DNA of 64,000 nt from Nitratireductor alexandrii (GTDB taxonomy: Bacteria; Pseudomonadota; Alphaproteobacteria; Rhizobiales; Rhizobiaceae), in assembly GCF_004000215.1 (NCBI RefSeq), contig NZ_RBVY01000001.1, forward strand, positions 620,001-684,000, given 5' to 3'. The translations under genes and the position numbers were made by a program. The notes beneath the pieces are model-generated. The model saw only the letters and a list, made by a program, of their open reading frames with translations, ran no database searches and was not told the origin of the DNA. Each line of letters begins with the position of its first letter. The first letter of the stretch is position 1. Below, piece after piece: positions 11,013 through 19,987 of this stretch.

Positions 11013-11769
11013 TACGCCGGTTCCCGCGCGGGCGGCGCCTTCGGCGTGGAAGGTCGTGCTGGCGGCACTCGTCCTGTTCGCCATCCTGTGCGCGCTCGGC
11101 GTCTGGCAGGTTCAGCGCCTGGCCTGGAAGGAAGGCCTGCTCGCCACCATCGAGGCGCGCATCCACCGGCCGCCCGCAGCCTTCGGCGAGGTTTTGGCCG
11201 CGCATGAGGCGGGCCAGGATATCGAATATCTGCCGGTCAGCGTCAGCGGTCGCTTCCTGCATTCCGGCGAGCGCCATTTCTTCGCCACCTGGAAAGGCGC
11301 GTCGGGTTATTTCGTCTATACGCCGCTGCTGCGCGCCGACGGTTCGGCCGTCTTCGTCAATCGCGGCTTCGTCCCCTTCGACCGCAAGCCGGCCGCCACG
11401 CGCGGCGAGGGGCAGGTGACGGGCGCGCTCACCGTCACCGGACTGGCGCGCGACCGGCTGGCGCAAAAACCGTCCTCGATCCTGCCCGACAACGAACCCG
11501 CCAAAAACATCTTCTACTGGAAGGATATCGAAGCGATGGCGGCCACCGCCGGCCTGCCGGAGGGAACCGAGATCGTGCCGTTTTTCGTCGACGCCGACGA
11601 CAATCCCAATCCGGGCGGGCTGCCGGTGGGCGGCGTGACGCTGATCAGCATGCCCAACAACCACTTGCAATACGCTGTGACCTGGTTCGGCCTGGCGGCG
11701 GCGCTCGCCGGTGTCGTCGGCGTCTGGCTGGTTCGCATAAGGCGCGAGGATCGAGCCCGCCGCCCTTGA
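10999..11769 (+). CDS. surf1: SURF1 family oxidase assembly protein
   Basis: 256 residues with one helix at each end (about 17-38 and 223-245) flanking a periplasmic domain, the SURF1 topology. Conserved features: [12 protein letters not shown] after helix 1, VNRGFVP, and [15 protein letters not shown] before helix 2. SURF1 binds haem A and promotes its insertion into subunit I. The start at 10999 overlaps DUF983 by 14 bases; an in-frame ATG at 10966 would add 11 residues lying fully within the DUF983 gene. Confidence 0.92.
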   Translation: MARTDTPVPARAAPSAWKVVLAALVLFAILCALGVWQVQRLAWKEGLLATIEARIHRPPAAFGEVLAAHEAGQDIEYLPVSVSGRFLHSGERHFFATWKGASGYFVYTPLLRADGSAVFVNRGFVPFDRKPAATRGEGQVTGALTVTGLARDRLAQKPSSILPDNEPAKNIFYWKDIEAMAATAGLPEGTEIVPFFVDADDNPNPGGLPVGGVTLISMPNNHLQYAVTWFGLAAALAGVVGVWLVRIRREDRARRP

Positions 11770-11818
11770 CAGGCACCGGTGCGGCGCATCATGTCCGCGG
11801 CAGGAAGGTGATCGACCC

Positions 11819-12820
11819 ATGCCCGAATCCAACAAGCATCCGCTGACCATCCGGCTGTGCCAGCCGCGCGGTTTTTGCGCCGGCGTCGACCGCGCCATCC
11901 AGATCGTCGTTCTGGCGCTGAAGAAATACGGCGCCCCTGTCTATGTGCGCCACGAGATCGTCCACAATCGCTACGTGGTCGAGGGCCTGCAGAATCTGGG
12001 CGCGGTGTTCATCGAGGAGATCGACGAGATACCGGACGAGCATCGCGACTGTCCGGTGGTGTTTTCCGCCCATGGCGTGCCGAAATCGGTGCCGCGCGAT
12101 GCCGCCGAGCGGGCGCTGTTTTATCTCGACGCCACCTGTCCGCTGGTGTCCAAGGTCCACAAACAGGCGATTCGTCACCATCGGCTCGGCCGCCATGTCG
12201 TGCTGGTCGGCCATGCCGGCCATCCCGAGGTCATCGGTACGATGGGCCAGTTGCCCGACGGTGCCGTCAGCCTGATCGAGACCGAGGAGGATGTGGCGCG
12301 CTTCGCGCCGGCCGATCCGGCCGCGCTCGGGTTCGTCACCCAGACGACGCTGTCGGTCGACGACACGGCCGGCATTGTCGGCGCGTTGCAGCGGCGCTTT
12401 CCCGCCATCCAGGCCCCGGCCGCCGAATCGATCTGCTACGCCACCACCAACCGCCAGGAGGCGGTCAAGGAGACCGCGCCCGGTGCCGACCTGTTCCTGA
12501 TCGTCGGCGCGCCGAATTCGTCCAATTCACGCCGGCTCGTCGAGGTTGCCGAGCGCTCGGGCGCCAAGCGCGCGCTTCTTGTGCAGCGCGCCGCCGACAT
12601 CGCCTGGGACGAGATCGGCCCGATCCGCACGCTCGGCCTGTCGGCCGGCGCCTCGGCGCCCGAAATCATCGTCAACGAGATCGTGGAAGCCTTTCGCGAC
12701 CGCTTCGACGTGACCGTGGAGCTTGCCGTCACCGCCACCGAGACGGAGGATTTCCCCGTCATGCGCGCCTTGCGCGATGTTGAACTGACCCGGGCCGACA
12801 TGGCCTTCGTCAACGGCTGA
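11819..12820 (+). CDS. ispH: 4-hydroxy-3-methylbut-2-enyl diphosphate reductase
   Basis: 333 residues. The three cysteines of the IspH iron-sulfur cluster are visible in GFCAGV (Cys20), DATCPLV and SICYATTNR, with the substrate-binding SSNS in [10 protein letters not shown]. It catalyses the last step of the MEP pathway, giving IPP and DMAPP. It has an AGGAAGG ribosome site. The location after surf1 is the usual Hyphomicrobiales arrangement and heads an ispH-thrB-rnhA run. Confidence 0.97.
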   Translation: MPESNKHPLTIRLCQPRGFCAGVDRAIQIVVLALKKYGAPVYVRHEIVHNRYVVEGLQNLGAVFIEEIDEIPDEHRDCPVVFSAHGVPKSVPRDAAERALFYLDATCPLVSKVHKQAIRHHRLGRHVVLVGHAGHPEVIGTMGQLPDGAVSLIETEEDVARFAPADPAALGFVTQTTLSVDDTAGIVGALQRRFPAIQAPAAESICYATTNRQEAVKETAPGADLFLIVGAPNSSNSRRLVEVAERSGAKRALLVQRAADIAWDEIGPIRTLGLSAGASAPEIIVNEIVEAFRDRFDVTVELAVTATETEDFPVMRALRDVELTRADMAFVNG

Positions 12821-12830
12821 GCCCTGCCAG

Positions 12831-13799
12831 ATGGCCGTCTACACCGACATCAACGAGGTCGAGCTCGCCGCCTTTTTGCAGGAATACCGGCTTGGCGAGA
12901 TGATGTCCTACAAGGGCATCGCCGAAGGCTCCGAGAACTCCAATTTCTACCTGCATACCACGGTCGGAACCTATATTCTGACCCTTTATGAGCGTCGGGT
13001 CGAGGTTGCCGATCTGCCGTTCTTCCTCGGCCTTATGCAGCATCTGGCCCAAAAGGGCATTTCCTGCCCGCTGCCGGTCGAGCGCCGGGACGGCGGGTTG
13101 ATCGGCGAGTTGGCCGGCCGTCCGGCCGCCATCATCACCTTCCTGGAAGGCATCTGGGTTCGTCGGCCGACGCCCGCCCATTGCCGCGCCGTCGGCGCCG
13201 CGCTCGCCGCCCTGCATCTCGCCGGCGCCGATTTCAAGCTCGGCCGCAAGAACGCGCTGTCGGTCGACGGTTGGAAACGGCTCTGGCTGCAGGCCAGGCC
13301 GCGCGCCGATTCCTTCCAGGCCGGCTTGGTGGAGGAGATCGACGCCGAGTTCGCCGCCTTCGAGCGCGACTGGCCGTCGGACCTGCCGTCGGGCATCATC
13401 CATGCCGACCTTTTCCCCGACAACGTGTTTTTCCTCGGCGACCGGCTGTCCGGCCTGATCGATTTCTATTTCGCCTGCAACGACATGTTTGCCTACGACG
13501 TGGCGACCTGCCTCAATGCGTGGTGTTTCGAAACCGACAACGCCTTCAATCTGACCAAGGGCCGGGCCTTCCTCGCCGGCTACCAGAGCGTCCGCCGGCT
13601 CGAGCCGGCCGAACGCGAGGCGCTGCCGTTGCTGGCGCGCGGCTCGGCGCTGCGTTTCATGCTGACCCGACTTTACGACTGGCTGACGATTCCCGACGGC
13701 GCGCTGGTGCAGAAGCGCGACCCGAGCGAATTCATCCGCCGGCTGCGCTTCCATCGCCACATCCGCGCGACCTCCGAATACGGGCTCGAATCGTCATGA
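12831..13799 (+). CDS. thrB: Homoserine kinase (ThrB, APH-fold type)
   Basis: 322 residues. This is the aminoglycoside-phosphotransferase-like homoserine kinase of proteobacteria, not the GHMP type. The Brenner motif is [13 protein letters not shown], with the Mg-binding [10 protein letters not shown] downstream. N-terminal VYTDI and [13 protein letters not shown] are family signatures. It phosphorylates homoserine for threonine synthesis; the next enzyme, ThrC, is encoded about 7.5 kb downstream on the other strand. Ten bases separate it from ispH, and its stop overlaps rnhA as ATGA. Confidence 0.94.
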   Translation: MAVYTDINEVELAAFLQEYRLGEMMSYKGIAEGSENSNFYLHTTVGTYILTLYERRVEVADLPFFLGLMQHLAQKGISCPLPVERRDGGLIGELAGRPAAIITFLEGIWVRRPTPAHCRAVGAALAALHLAGADFKLGRKNALSVDGWKRLWLQARPRADSFQAGLVEEIDAEFAAFERDWPSDLPSGIIHADLFPDNVFFLGDRLSGLIDFYFACNDMFAYDVATCLNAWCFETDNAFNLTKGRAFLAGYQSVRRLEPAEREALPLLARGSALRFMLTRLYDWLTIPDGALVQKRDPSEFIRRLRFHRHIRATSEYGLESS

Positions 13800-14260
13800 A
13801 AAAGGTAGAGATCTTCACCGACGGCGCCTGTTCGGGCAATCCCGGGCCGGGCGGCTGGGGCGCGATCCTGCGCTTCAACGGCACCGAAAAGGAGCTGTCG
13901 GGCGGCGAGGCCCACACCACCAACAACCGGATGGAGCTGATGGCGGCGATCGAGGCGCTGAACGCGCTCAAGCAGCCCTGCCAGGTCGTGCTCACCACCG
14001 ACAGCGTCTATGTGCGCGACGGTATTTCCGGCTGGATCGACGGCTGGAAGCGCAATGGCTGGAAGACGGCGGCCAAGAAGCCGGTCAAGAATGTTGAGCT
14101 GTGGCAGGCGCTGGACGAGGCGCGCCGCCGCCACACGGTCGAATGGCGCTGGGTGAAGGGCCATGCCGGCCACGCCGAGAACGAGCGCGCCGACGAACTC
14201 GCCCGCGCCGCGCTCGTCAAGGTCAGGCCGGCACGGCGTGCCGCGCCGGCGCGCGGGTAA
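13796..14260 (+). CDS. rnhA: Ribonuclease HI
   Basis: 154 residues, the standard length. Active-site carboxylates appear in order: [17 protein letters not shown] (Asp8), NNRMELMA (Glu), TTDSVYV (Asp) and NERADELA (Asp); the [12 protein letters not shown] block includes the metal-proximal His. It degrades the RNA of RNA-DNA hybrids. Translationally coupled to thrB through a 4-base overlap. Confidence 0.97.
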   Translation: MKKVEIFTDGACSGNPGPGGWGAILRFNGTEKELSGGEAHTTNNRMELMAAIEALNALKQPCQVVLTTDSVYVRDGISGWIDGWKRNGWKTAAKKPVKNVELWQALDEARRRHTVEWRWVKGHAGHAENERADELARAALVKVRPARRAAPARG

Positions 14261-14286
14261 ACGATGACCGCGGCCGGCCGGCCGTT

Positions 14287-14772
14287 TCAAAGCTGTTCGA
14301 GAATTCTCGCCGCGCCCGATTCCACGGCCTCGGCCGGGCTGGTCTCGATGTTGAGCGTGCGCAGCGTGCGGTCGTCCACGATCATCGAATAGCGCTTGGA
14401 ACGGACGCCGAGCCCGGCGATCGACAGGTCGATGTCGAGCCCGAGCGCGCGCGTGAAATCGCCATTGCCGTCGGCCAAATAGACCAGCTTGCCTTCGCCG
14501 CCGGAAAACCGCGCCCAGGCCGTCATCACATGCTGGTCGTTGACGGAGACGACGGCGATCGTGTCGACGCCGCGCGCCAGGATGGCGTCGTAATTTTCCA
14601 GATAGCCGGGCAGGTGGTTGTTGGAGCAGGTCGGCGTGAACGCGCCGGGCACGCCGAACAGCACCACCGTCTTGCCCTCGAAAAGCTCCGCCACGCTGGT
14701 GTCTTTGGCGCCATCGGCGCCGATCGCCTTGAGCGTGGCGTCAGGCAGCTTGTCGCCGACCGATATTGTCAT
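14287..14772 (-). CDS. Peroxiredoxin, PRX5/glutaredoxin-linked type
   Basis: 161 residues. The peroxidatic cysteine lies in PGAFTPTCS, the PRX5-subfamily form, with LPGY and the KRYSMIVDD block downstream. It reduces H2O2 and organic peroxides, probably with glutathione or glutaredoxin. The frame is open 16 codons further upstream, but the ATG at 14772 has a GGAGGG ribosome site and starts at the conserved TISVGDKLPD. Convergent with rnhA (26 bp gap). Confidence 0.93.
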   Translation of the reverse strand: MTISVGDKLPDATLKAIGADGAKDTSVAELFEGKTVVLFGVPGAFTPTCSNNHLPGYLENYDAILARGVDTIAVVSVNDQHVMTAWARFSGGEGKLVYLADGNGDFTRALGLDIDLSIAGLGVRSKRYSMIVDDRTLRTLNIETSPAEAVESGAARILEQL

Positions 14773-14857
14773 GAAAATCCCTCCGGAAAGTGTCTGTGAA
14801 GTGACGTCTGCCGAGATCACATAATGCGCGTGGCGGTCATGTCCAGCGCCGAATTGA

Positions 14858-15682
14858 TCAGGGCAGGTTGATTTCGCCCGCGACCGCGCCGATCCGCGTC
14901 ACCAGCGTATAGGCGGCGGTCAGCGGTGCCGCGCCGGTCTGCGGACCCTGGAGGACCGGCACGCGGAACACTGTGCGGCCAGGTGCGGGCGCGCCCGTCT
15001 CGGCCCTGTCGATCCGGGGCGCGCCGAACAGGTAGCCCTGTGCGCCGGCGACGAACAAAGCGGCCTCGCCGCTGTCGAGCGGGGTGGTCGCCTCCACGAT
15101 CAGCACCGCGTCGTCCAGGCGGGCGGCCGTGACGCCGAAACCGTCGCCGGCGGGGGCGGGCAGGGCCGCGAACGCCGCCTCGACGGCGGCCTTGTCGGCG
15201 GGCGCGTCGGGCGCGCTGCCCGGTTCGACGCTGAGCCTGGCCTGAACGGGAATGCAGACATCCCGGCACACGCCGAGAAAGATGTCGGCCTCGATCAGCG
15301 CATAGCGGTCGGGCGCCCCGACCGTGAAAACCACAGGAAACCGGACCGGGACGTCGTAGCCGGCCCAGGCGCCGTAGCTGTCCTCGTGCCATTGCGGCGC
15401 CGGATAGCCGAGCCGCGCGCTCTCCACGTTGAGGCTGCCGTCAAGGGTGATCTGCGGCGGCACGCCCGAGGCGCCGGGGTCGCGCCAATAGGTTTTCCAG
15501 CCCGGTTCGAGATCGACTTCAAGCGCCCCGCGCAACATGCCGTCGTCGTCGGCGAGCCCGGTCGTCAGCAGGCGGATCGTGGCGCCGTCGGTTCGAAACG
15601 TCTCGCTCGACGCGGCCCGCGCGCGATCGGCGACCGGGACGGCCAGGACGAGCAACAGCGCGGCGGACATGATCGGTTTCAA
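14858..15682 (-). CDS. Stand-alone DsbD N-terminal-domain-like periplasmic protein
   Basis: 274 residues with a signal peptide (MKPIMSAALLLVLAVPVADRARAA). It resembles the periplasmic N-terminal immunoglobulin-like domain of DsbD/ScsB: EPGWKTYWRDPGASGVPP, then GVCRDVCIP with a CxxxC pair. No membrane helices for electron transfer and no thioredoxin domain follow. The role is probably in periplasmic thiol reduction, maybe with a separate membrane partner; the exact function is unknown. Its product ends with EINLP, as is usual for the family. Confidence 0.8.
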   Translation of the reverse strand: MKPIMSAALLLVLAVPVADRARAASSETFRTDGATIRLLTTGLADDDGMLRGALEVDLEPGWKTYWRDPGASGVPPQITLDGSLNVESARLGYPAPQWHEDSYGAWAGYDVPVRFPVVFTVGAPDRYALIEADIFLGVCRDVCIPVQARLSVEPGSAPDAPADKAAVEAAFAALPAPAGDGFGVTAARLDDAVLIVEATTPLDSGEAALFVAGAQGYLFGAPRIDRAETGAPAPGRTVFRVPVLQGPQTGAAPLTAAYTLVTRIGAVAGEINLP

Positions 15683-15835
15683 GCGGTTCCTCCCATCGTC
15701 CCATCAGTGTCGCCAATCGGCCCGGACTTCAATCCGCACGACGATCATCTGCCGTCATTTCTGCGTGAAGGCGGGCGATGGCGCCGGATTTCAAACCGTC
15801 TTTCAAGAATTGCGGAAACGCGATAGGCTTTGATT

Positions 15836-16468
15836 ATGGATGTGTTGCGCCAGAAGGGAAAATCGAGCACGCCGCCCGGCAATGCCGGCGGGGCGGGCGG
15901 TTTTCTCGACGATCATTTCCTGATCGCCATGCCGGGCATGGTGGATGACCGTTTCGCGCGCGCCGTCATCTATGTCTGCGCCCACAGCGAAGAAGGCGCG
16001 ATGGGGCTGATTATCAACCAGTCCCAGTCGCTGCGCTTCGCGGACCTGCTCGTTCAGCTCGGCATCGTCGACGAAAAGCAGGCGATCCGCCTCGCTCCCT
16101 CCGCGCGCGACCTTTTGGTGCGCAATGGCGGTCCGGTCGATCGCAGTCGCGGTTTCGTTCTCCACTCCGACGACTACGTGGTCGAATCCTCGCTCCCGGT
16201 GTCCGACGAGGTCTGCCTGACCGCCACCGTCGATATCCTGCGCGCCATCTCCGAAGGCGAAGGCCCGCGCCACGCCATCATGGCGCTCGGTTATGCGGGA
16301 TGGGGGGCCGGCCAGCTCGAGCAGGAGATCGTCGACAATGGCTGGTTGACCTGTCCGGTGGACATAGAGCTTCTGTTCGATGGCGACATCGAGCGCAAAT
16401 ATGACCGCGTCCTGGCCTCGCTCGGTATCGACGTCGCCCATTTGAGCAATTTTTCCGGTCACGCCTGA
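15836..16468 (+). CDS. yqgE: YqgE/AlgH family protein
   Basis: 210 residues. Family blocks: [40 protein letters not shown] near the start (read here as adjacent short motifs), the [14 protein letters not shown] region, and [14 protein letters not shown] near the end. YqgE proteins are soluble and of unknown molecular function; AlgH affects alginate regulation in Pseudomonas. A TTG two codons upstream could also start translation; ATG 15836 is preferred. The final 18 bases, including the stop, are tandemly duplicated just after the gene. Confidence 0.93.
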   Translation: MDVLRQKGKSSTPPGNAGGAGGFLDDHFLIAMPGMVDDRFARAVIYVCAHSEEGAMGLIINQSQSLRFADLLVQLGIVDEKQAIRLAPSARDLLVRNGGPVDRSRGFVLHSDDYVVESSLPVSDEVCLTATVDILRAISEGEGPRHAIMALGYAGWGAGQLEQEIVDNGWLTCPVDIELLFDGDIERKYDRVLASLGIDVAHLSNFSGHA

Positions 16469-16488
16469 GTTTCCGGTCACGCCTGAGT
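16453..16488. repeat. Perfect 18-bp tandem duplication across two convergent stop codons
   Basis: The unit TTCCGGTCACGCCTGAGT occurs twice head to tail (16453-16470 and 16471-16488) with no mismatch. Copy 1 contains the yqgE stop (TGA 16466-16468). Copy 2 contains, read on the other strand, the stop of the GGDEF/EAL gene (16477-16479). Each copy carries both potential stops, so the duplication left both proteins intact. Confidence 0.95.
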
Positions 16489-19380
16489 AAGCGGGAACTG
16501 CTCCTTCAAAAGCTTCAGCGCCGCGTCGGCCGTCAGCGGCGCGCCGAACAGGAAGCTTTGAACGAATTCGCATCCCATCTGCCTGAGCTGCAGCGCGTCG
16601 GCCTCGCTGGAAACGCCCTCGGCCACGACCGACAGGCCGAGCTCGTGCGCCATGTCGACCATGGAGCTCAACAGCACCGCCTTTTTCGGACTGGTGTCGT
16701 CGACGAAGCTCTTGTCGATCTTGATGGTGTCGAAGGGCAGGCGGGTCAGATAGGACAGCGACGAGTAGCCGGTGCCGAAATCGTCCAGAGACAGGCCGAT
16801 GCCCAGCTTGCGCAGCTTGTCGAGCACGTGCGTGCTCTGCTCGGGATTGTCCATGATCAGCGATTCGGTCAGTTCGAGACGGAAATAGATCGGTTTGAGA
16901 TTGGCCCTGGCCAGCACCGAGCGCACGTCGGTGACGAGATCCTGCCGGATGAGCTGCCGGCTCGACAGGTTGACCGACACCGACAGCGGCGAGTTGCCGA
17001 TCTGTTTTTGCCACGACGCCAGATCTTCGGCCGCGCGCTGCATGGCGAAAAGGCCGAGCTGCACGATCAGATTGCAGTTCTCCGCGACCGGGATGAATTC
17101 GCCCGGCAGGATCATGCCCCGGCGCGGATGATCCCAGCGCATCAGCGCCTCGAAGCCGGCGACCGAATTGTCCTCCAGCCTAACGATAGGCTGGTAGACG
17201 AGGCTGAGCTCGCCGCGATCGAGCGCCCGGCGCAGATCCGATTCGATCTGCAGGCGATCGGCGCCGTAGGAGCGGAAGGCGGGGCGGAAGGGCTCGATCC
17301 GGTCGCCGCCGAAGCGTTTGGCCTGCTGCATGGCGAGTTCGGCGTCCTTGACCATGTCCTCGGCGGTGGCGGAGGGCGACGTCCATGAAATCAGGCCGAT
17401 CGATCCGGTCAGCACGATCTCGCGTTTGGCAAAGCTGATCGGCGCCCGGATCGCCTGGCGCAACGCGTCGGCGAAGGCCGCGATCCGCGCCGGGTCCTGT
17501 TCGGAAAGCAGCATCAGCGCAAACTGGTCGCCGGTGAACCGCGACAGCGCGTCCTGCGGCTTGATCAGCCGGTGCAGCCGGCGTGCCAGCGTCAGGAGCA
17601 TGGTGTCGCCGGCCGACATGCCGAGCCCGTCATTGACGTGCTTGAACCGGTCGATGTCGATGACGAAAACCGTCGGCCGGACCTTTTCCTCCGCGCGCGC
17701 GATGCTGACGACCGCGTCGAGCCGGTTGAGGAACAATTCGCGGTTTGGCAGGCCGGTCAGATTGTCGTGCACGGCGTCGTGCAACAGCCGCTCCTCGGCC
17801 TTTTTCTGCTTGGTGACGTCGATCAGCGTGCCGACGCAGCGAATCACCTCGCCGTCCGAGCCGACCACCGGCCGCGCCCGCATCAAAAACCAGTGATAAT
17901 GCCCGTCGGCCGCCCGCAGCCGAAAACTCTGGCCGATGCGGCCGCGCCGGTGTTCCAGCACCATGTCGAGCGTGGTGCGGAAATGGTCGCGGTCGTCGGG
18001 ATGCAGCACCGGCAGCCAGTTGCGGGCCGGGCCGTGCAGGCTGCCGCCGCTCAGGCCGAGCTGCTCGCTGATGTCGGGCCGGGTCACGACGCGGTCGCGC
18101 AAGACGTCCCAGTCGACCACCGTGTCGCCGGAGCCGGTGATGGCCAGCGCCTGGCGCTCCATGTCGCTGAACAGGCCTTGCTGCAGCGCGCCGCCGGAAA
18201 AGGCGTGCTGCATCACGGTGAAGCCGATCAGAAGCACGATCAGGATCAGGCCGCCGCCCAGCGCCGGCTGGACGATGTCGTTGTCGAGCAGGCCGGTGAT
18301 GGCCAGCCACGAGCCGGCCATCCACACCAGCACCATCAGCCAGCTCGGCACCAGCATGATCGCGCGGTCATAGCCGCGCAGGCCCAGATAGACGACCAGA
18401 AGCAGGCCGATGACGGCGGTTGCGGCGAACGAGAGCCGCGCGATGCCGGCGGCCACGGCCGGATCGAAGAACACCGCGATGCCGGCGATCAGGCCGAGCC
18501 CGGATATCCAGGCGAGCGCGACATAGCTGAAATGGCCGTGCCAGCGGTTGAGGTTGAGATAGGCGAACAGGAACACGATCGAGCTTCCCGCCAGCGCGAT
18601 TTCGGTCACCGAACGCCACAATTGCTCGCTGCCCGGCGATATTTCGATGACCTTGCTCAAGAACCCGAAATCCACGCAGATATAGGCAAGCGCCGCCCAG
18701 GCGAGAGCAGCCGTCGCCGGAAACATGGTCGTGCCCTTAACGACGAACAGGATGGTCAAAAACAGCGCCAGGAGCCCGGCGATGCCGATCACGATGCCGC
18801 GAAACAGCGTGTAGGAATTGACCGTGTCCTTGTAGGCTTCGGGATCCCACAGATAGACCTGCGGCACCTCGGGCGAGGCCAGCTCGGCGATGAAGGTGAT
18901 CACCGAGCCGGGATTGAGGGTCACCAGGAAGACATCGGCGTCGGGGCTTGCCTGCCGGTCGAGCGCGAAGCCCTCGCTCGGCGTGATCGCGCCGATCCGG
19001 CTCGCGCCGAGATCGGGCCAGAACAGGCCGGAACCGACCAGACGGAAATGCGGGGCCACGATCAGCCGGTCGAGCTGCTGGTCGGTCGTGTTGGCGAGCG
19101 CGAACACGGCCCAGTCGCCGGACGAATTGCTCTCCTTGGCTTCGACCTCGATGCGCCGCACGATGCCGTCGATGCCGGGCGCGGTGGACACCTGGAAACT
19201 GGCGCCCTTGTTGCGGTGGAATTCCAGCGCGCCGGACAGGTCGAGCGCGATGTCGTCGCGCGATATTCTGATCGGTTCGATCGCGCCGGCCGGCACCGGC
19301 GCCCACAGCGCGGCCACAACCACCGCGACGAGCCCCAGCAGGAAATAGCGTATGTGGCGGTCGGTCGAATCAGGTGCCAC
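16477..19380 (-). CDS. Membrane sensor with PAS, degenerate GGDEF and EAL domains (c-di-GMP phosphodiesterase)
   Basis: 967 residues. Layout: signal-anchor helix (about 11-32), a periplasmic beta-rich domain to about 190, seven or so transmembrane helices (about 195-400, 7TMR-DISM-like), PAS with PAC (about 410-535), GGDEF (about 540-700) and EAL (about 715-960). The GGDEF site reads FTGDQF instead of GGDEF, so diguanylate cyclase activity is doubtful. The EAL domain keeps its catalytic residues: FEALMRW, SVNLS, ELTES, DDFGTGYSSLSYL, KIDKSFV and AEG. A c-di-GMP-degrading enzyme is therefore predicted. The start is a GTG that overlaps the end of the GNAT gene by 11 bases; it is last in the thrC operon. 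Confidence 0.9.
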   Translation of the reverse strand: MAPDSTDRHIRYFLLGLVAVVVAALWAPVPAGAIEPIRISRDDIALDLSGALEFHRNKGASFQVSTAPGIDGIVRRIEVEAKESNSSGDWAVFALANTTDQQLDRLIVAPHFRLVGSGLFWPDLGASRIGAITPSEGFALDRQASPDADVFLVTLNPGSVITFIAELASPEVPQVYLWDPEAYKDTVNSYTLFRGIVIGIAGLLALFLTILFVVKGTTMFPATAALAWAALAYICVDFGFLSKVIEISPGSEQLWRSVTEIALAGSSIVFLFAYLNLNRWHGHFSYVALAWISGLGLIAGIAVFFDPAVAAGIARLSFAATAVIGLLLVVYLGLRGYDRAIMLVPSWLMVLVWMAGSWLAITGLLDNDIVQPALGGGLILIVLLIGFTVMQHAFSGGALQQGLFSDMERQALAITGSGDTVVDWDVLRDRVVTRPDISEQLGLSGGSLHGPARNWLPVLHPDDRDHFRTTLDMVLEHRRGRIGQSFRLRAADGHYHWFLMRARPVVGSDGEVIRCVGTLIDVTKQKKAEERLLHDAVHDNLTGLPNRELFLNRLDAVVSIARAEEKVRPTVFVIDIDRFKHVNDGLGMSAGDTMLLTLARRLHRLIKPQDALSRFTGDQFALMLLSEQDPARIAAFADALRQAIRAPISFAKREIVLTGSIGLISWTSPSATAEDMVKDAELAMQQAKRFGGDRIEPFRPAFRSYGADRLQIESDLRRALDRGELSLVYQPIVRLEDNSVAGFEALMRWDHPRRGMILPGEFIPVAENCNLIVQLGLFAMQRAAEDLASWQKQIGNSPLSVSVNLSSRQLIRQDLVTDVRSVLARANLKPIYFRLELTESLIMDNPEQSTHVLDKLRKLGIGLSLDDFGTGYSSLSYLTRLPFDTIKIDKSFVDDTSPKKAVLLSSMVDMAHELGLSVVAEGVSSEADALQLRQMGCEFVQSFLFGAPLTADAALKLLKEQFPLTQA

Positions 19381-19981
19381 CGGTCTTGCCCCGTATTTGC
19401 TGTGCCCGATAGTCGTCCACGATCAGGGCGTAAAGATAGTGGTCCTGCCACGTTCCGTTGATCTTCAGATAGGACCGCAACAGTCCTTCCCGCGTGAATC
19501 CGGCTTTTTCAAGTACACGCATGGACCGCGTGTTGCCGGGAATGCAAGCCGCCTCGATCCTGTGCAGGCCGAGTGTCTCGAAGCCGTAACCGCTGGCCAG
19601 GCGTAGCGCCTCCAGCATGATGCCGCGTCCGGCGTGGCGCTCGCCCATCCAGTAGCCGATCTGCGCGGACTGGGCCACGCCGCGCCTGATATTGCCGATC
19701 GAGATGCCGCCGGCCATCTTGCCGGTGTCGTTGAGATAGATCAGGAAGGCGGTGCCGGTGCCGCGGTCGTGCTCTTCGCGATAGCGCCTGATCCGTGTGC
19801 GCCAGGCCGGCCGGCCGAGCTCGTCGCTGGCCCATTTCGGTTCCCATCGTTCCAGGAATTGGCGGCTGGTGCCGCGCAGTTCCGCCCACTCGGCATATTC
19901 CTGCCCGGTGGGAAATTTGAGCGTGATCCTTTCCCCTCTGGCGGACGGGTAGGCCCGGCTGAAGAACGGCAGGCCGGCCAT
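19370..19981 (-). CDS. GNAT-family N-acetyltransferase, RimJ/RimL-like
   Basis: 203 residues. The acetyl-CoA pyrophosphate loop is seen in the YWMGERHAGRGIMLEAL segment (Q/RxxGxG/A type), with HRIEAACIPGNTRSMRVLEKAGF typical of ribosomal-protein/RimJ-type acetyltransferases. It would acetylate a protein N-terminus or a small molecule; the substrate is unknown. It starts 6 bp after the M16 peptidase and overlaps the EAL gene, so it belongs to the same minus-strand operon. Confidence 0.9.
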   Translation of the reverse strand: MAGLPFFSRAYPSARGERITLKFPTGQEYAEWAELRGTSRQFLERWEPKWASDELGRPAWRTRIRRYREEHDRGTGTAFLIYLNDTGKMAGGISIGNIRRGVAQSAQIGYWMGERHAGRGIMLEALRLASGYGFETLGLHRIEAACIPGNTRSMRVLEKAGFTREGLLRSYLKINGTWQDHYLYALIVDDYRAQQIRGKTGGT

Positions 19982-19987
19982 TGCCGG

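Noticed and set aside
14261-14286. Hairpin between convergent rnhA and peroxiredoxin genes
   Set aside because: A CGGCCGGCCG palindrome is present but without a T-run, too short for a terminator call.
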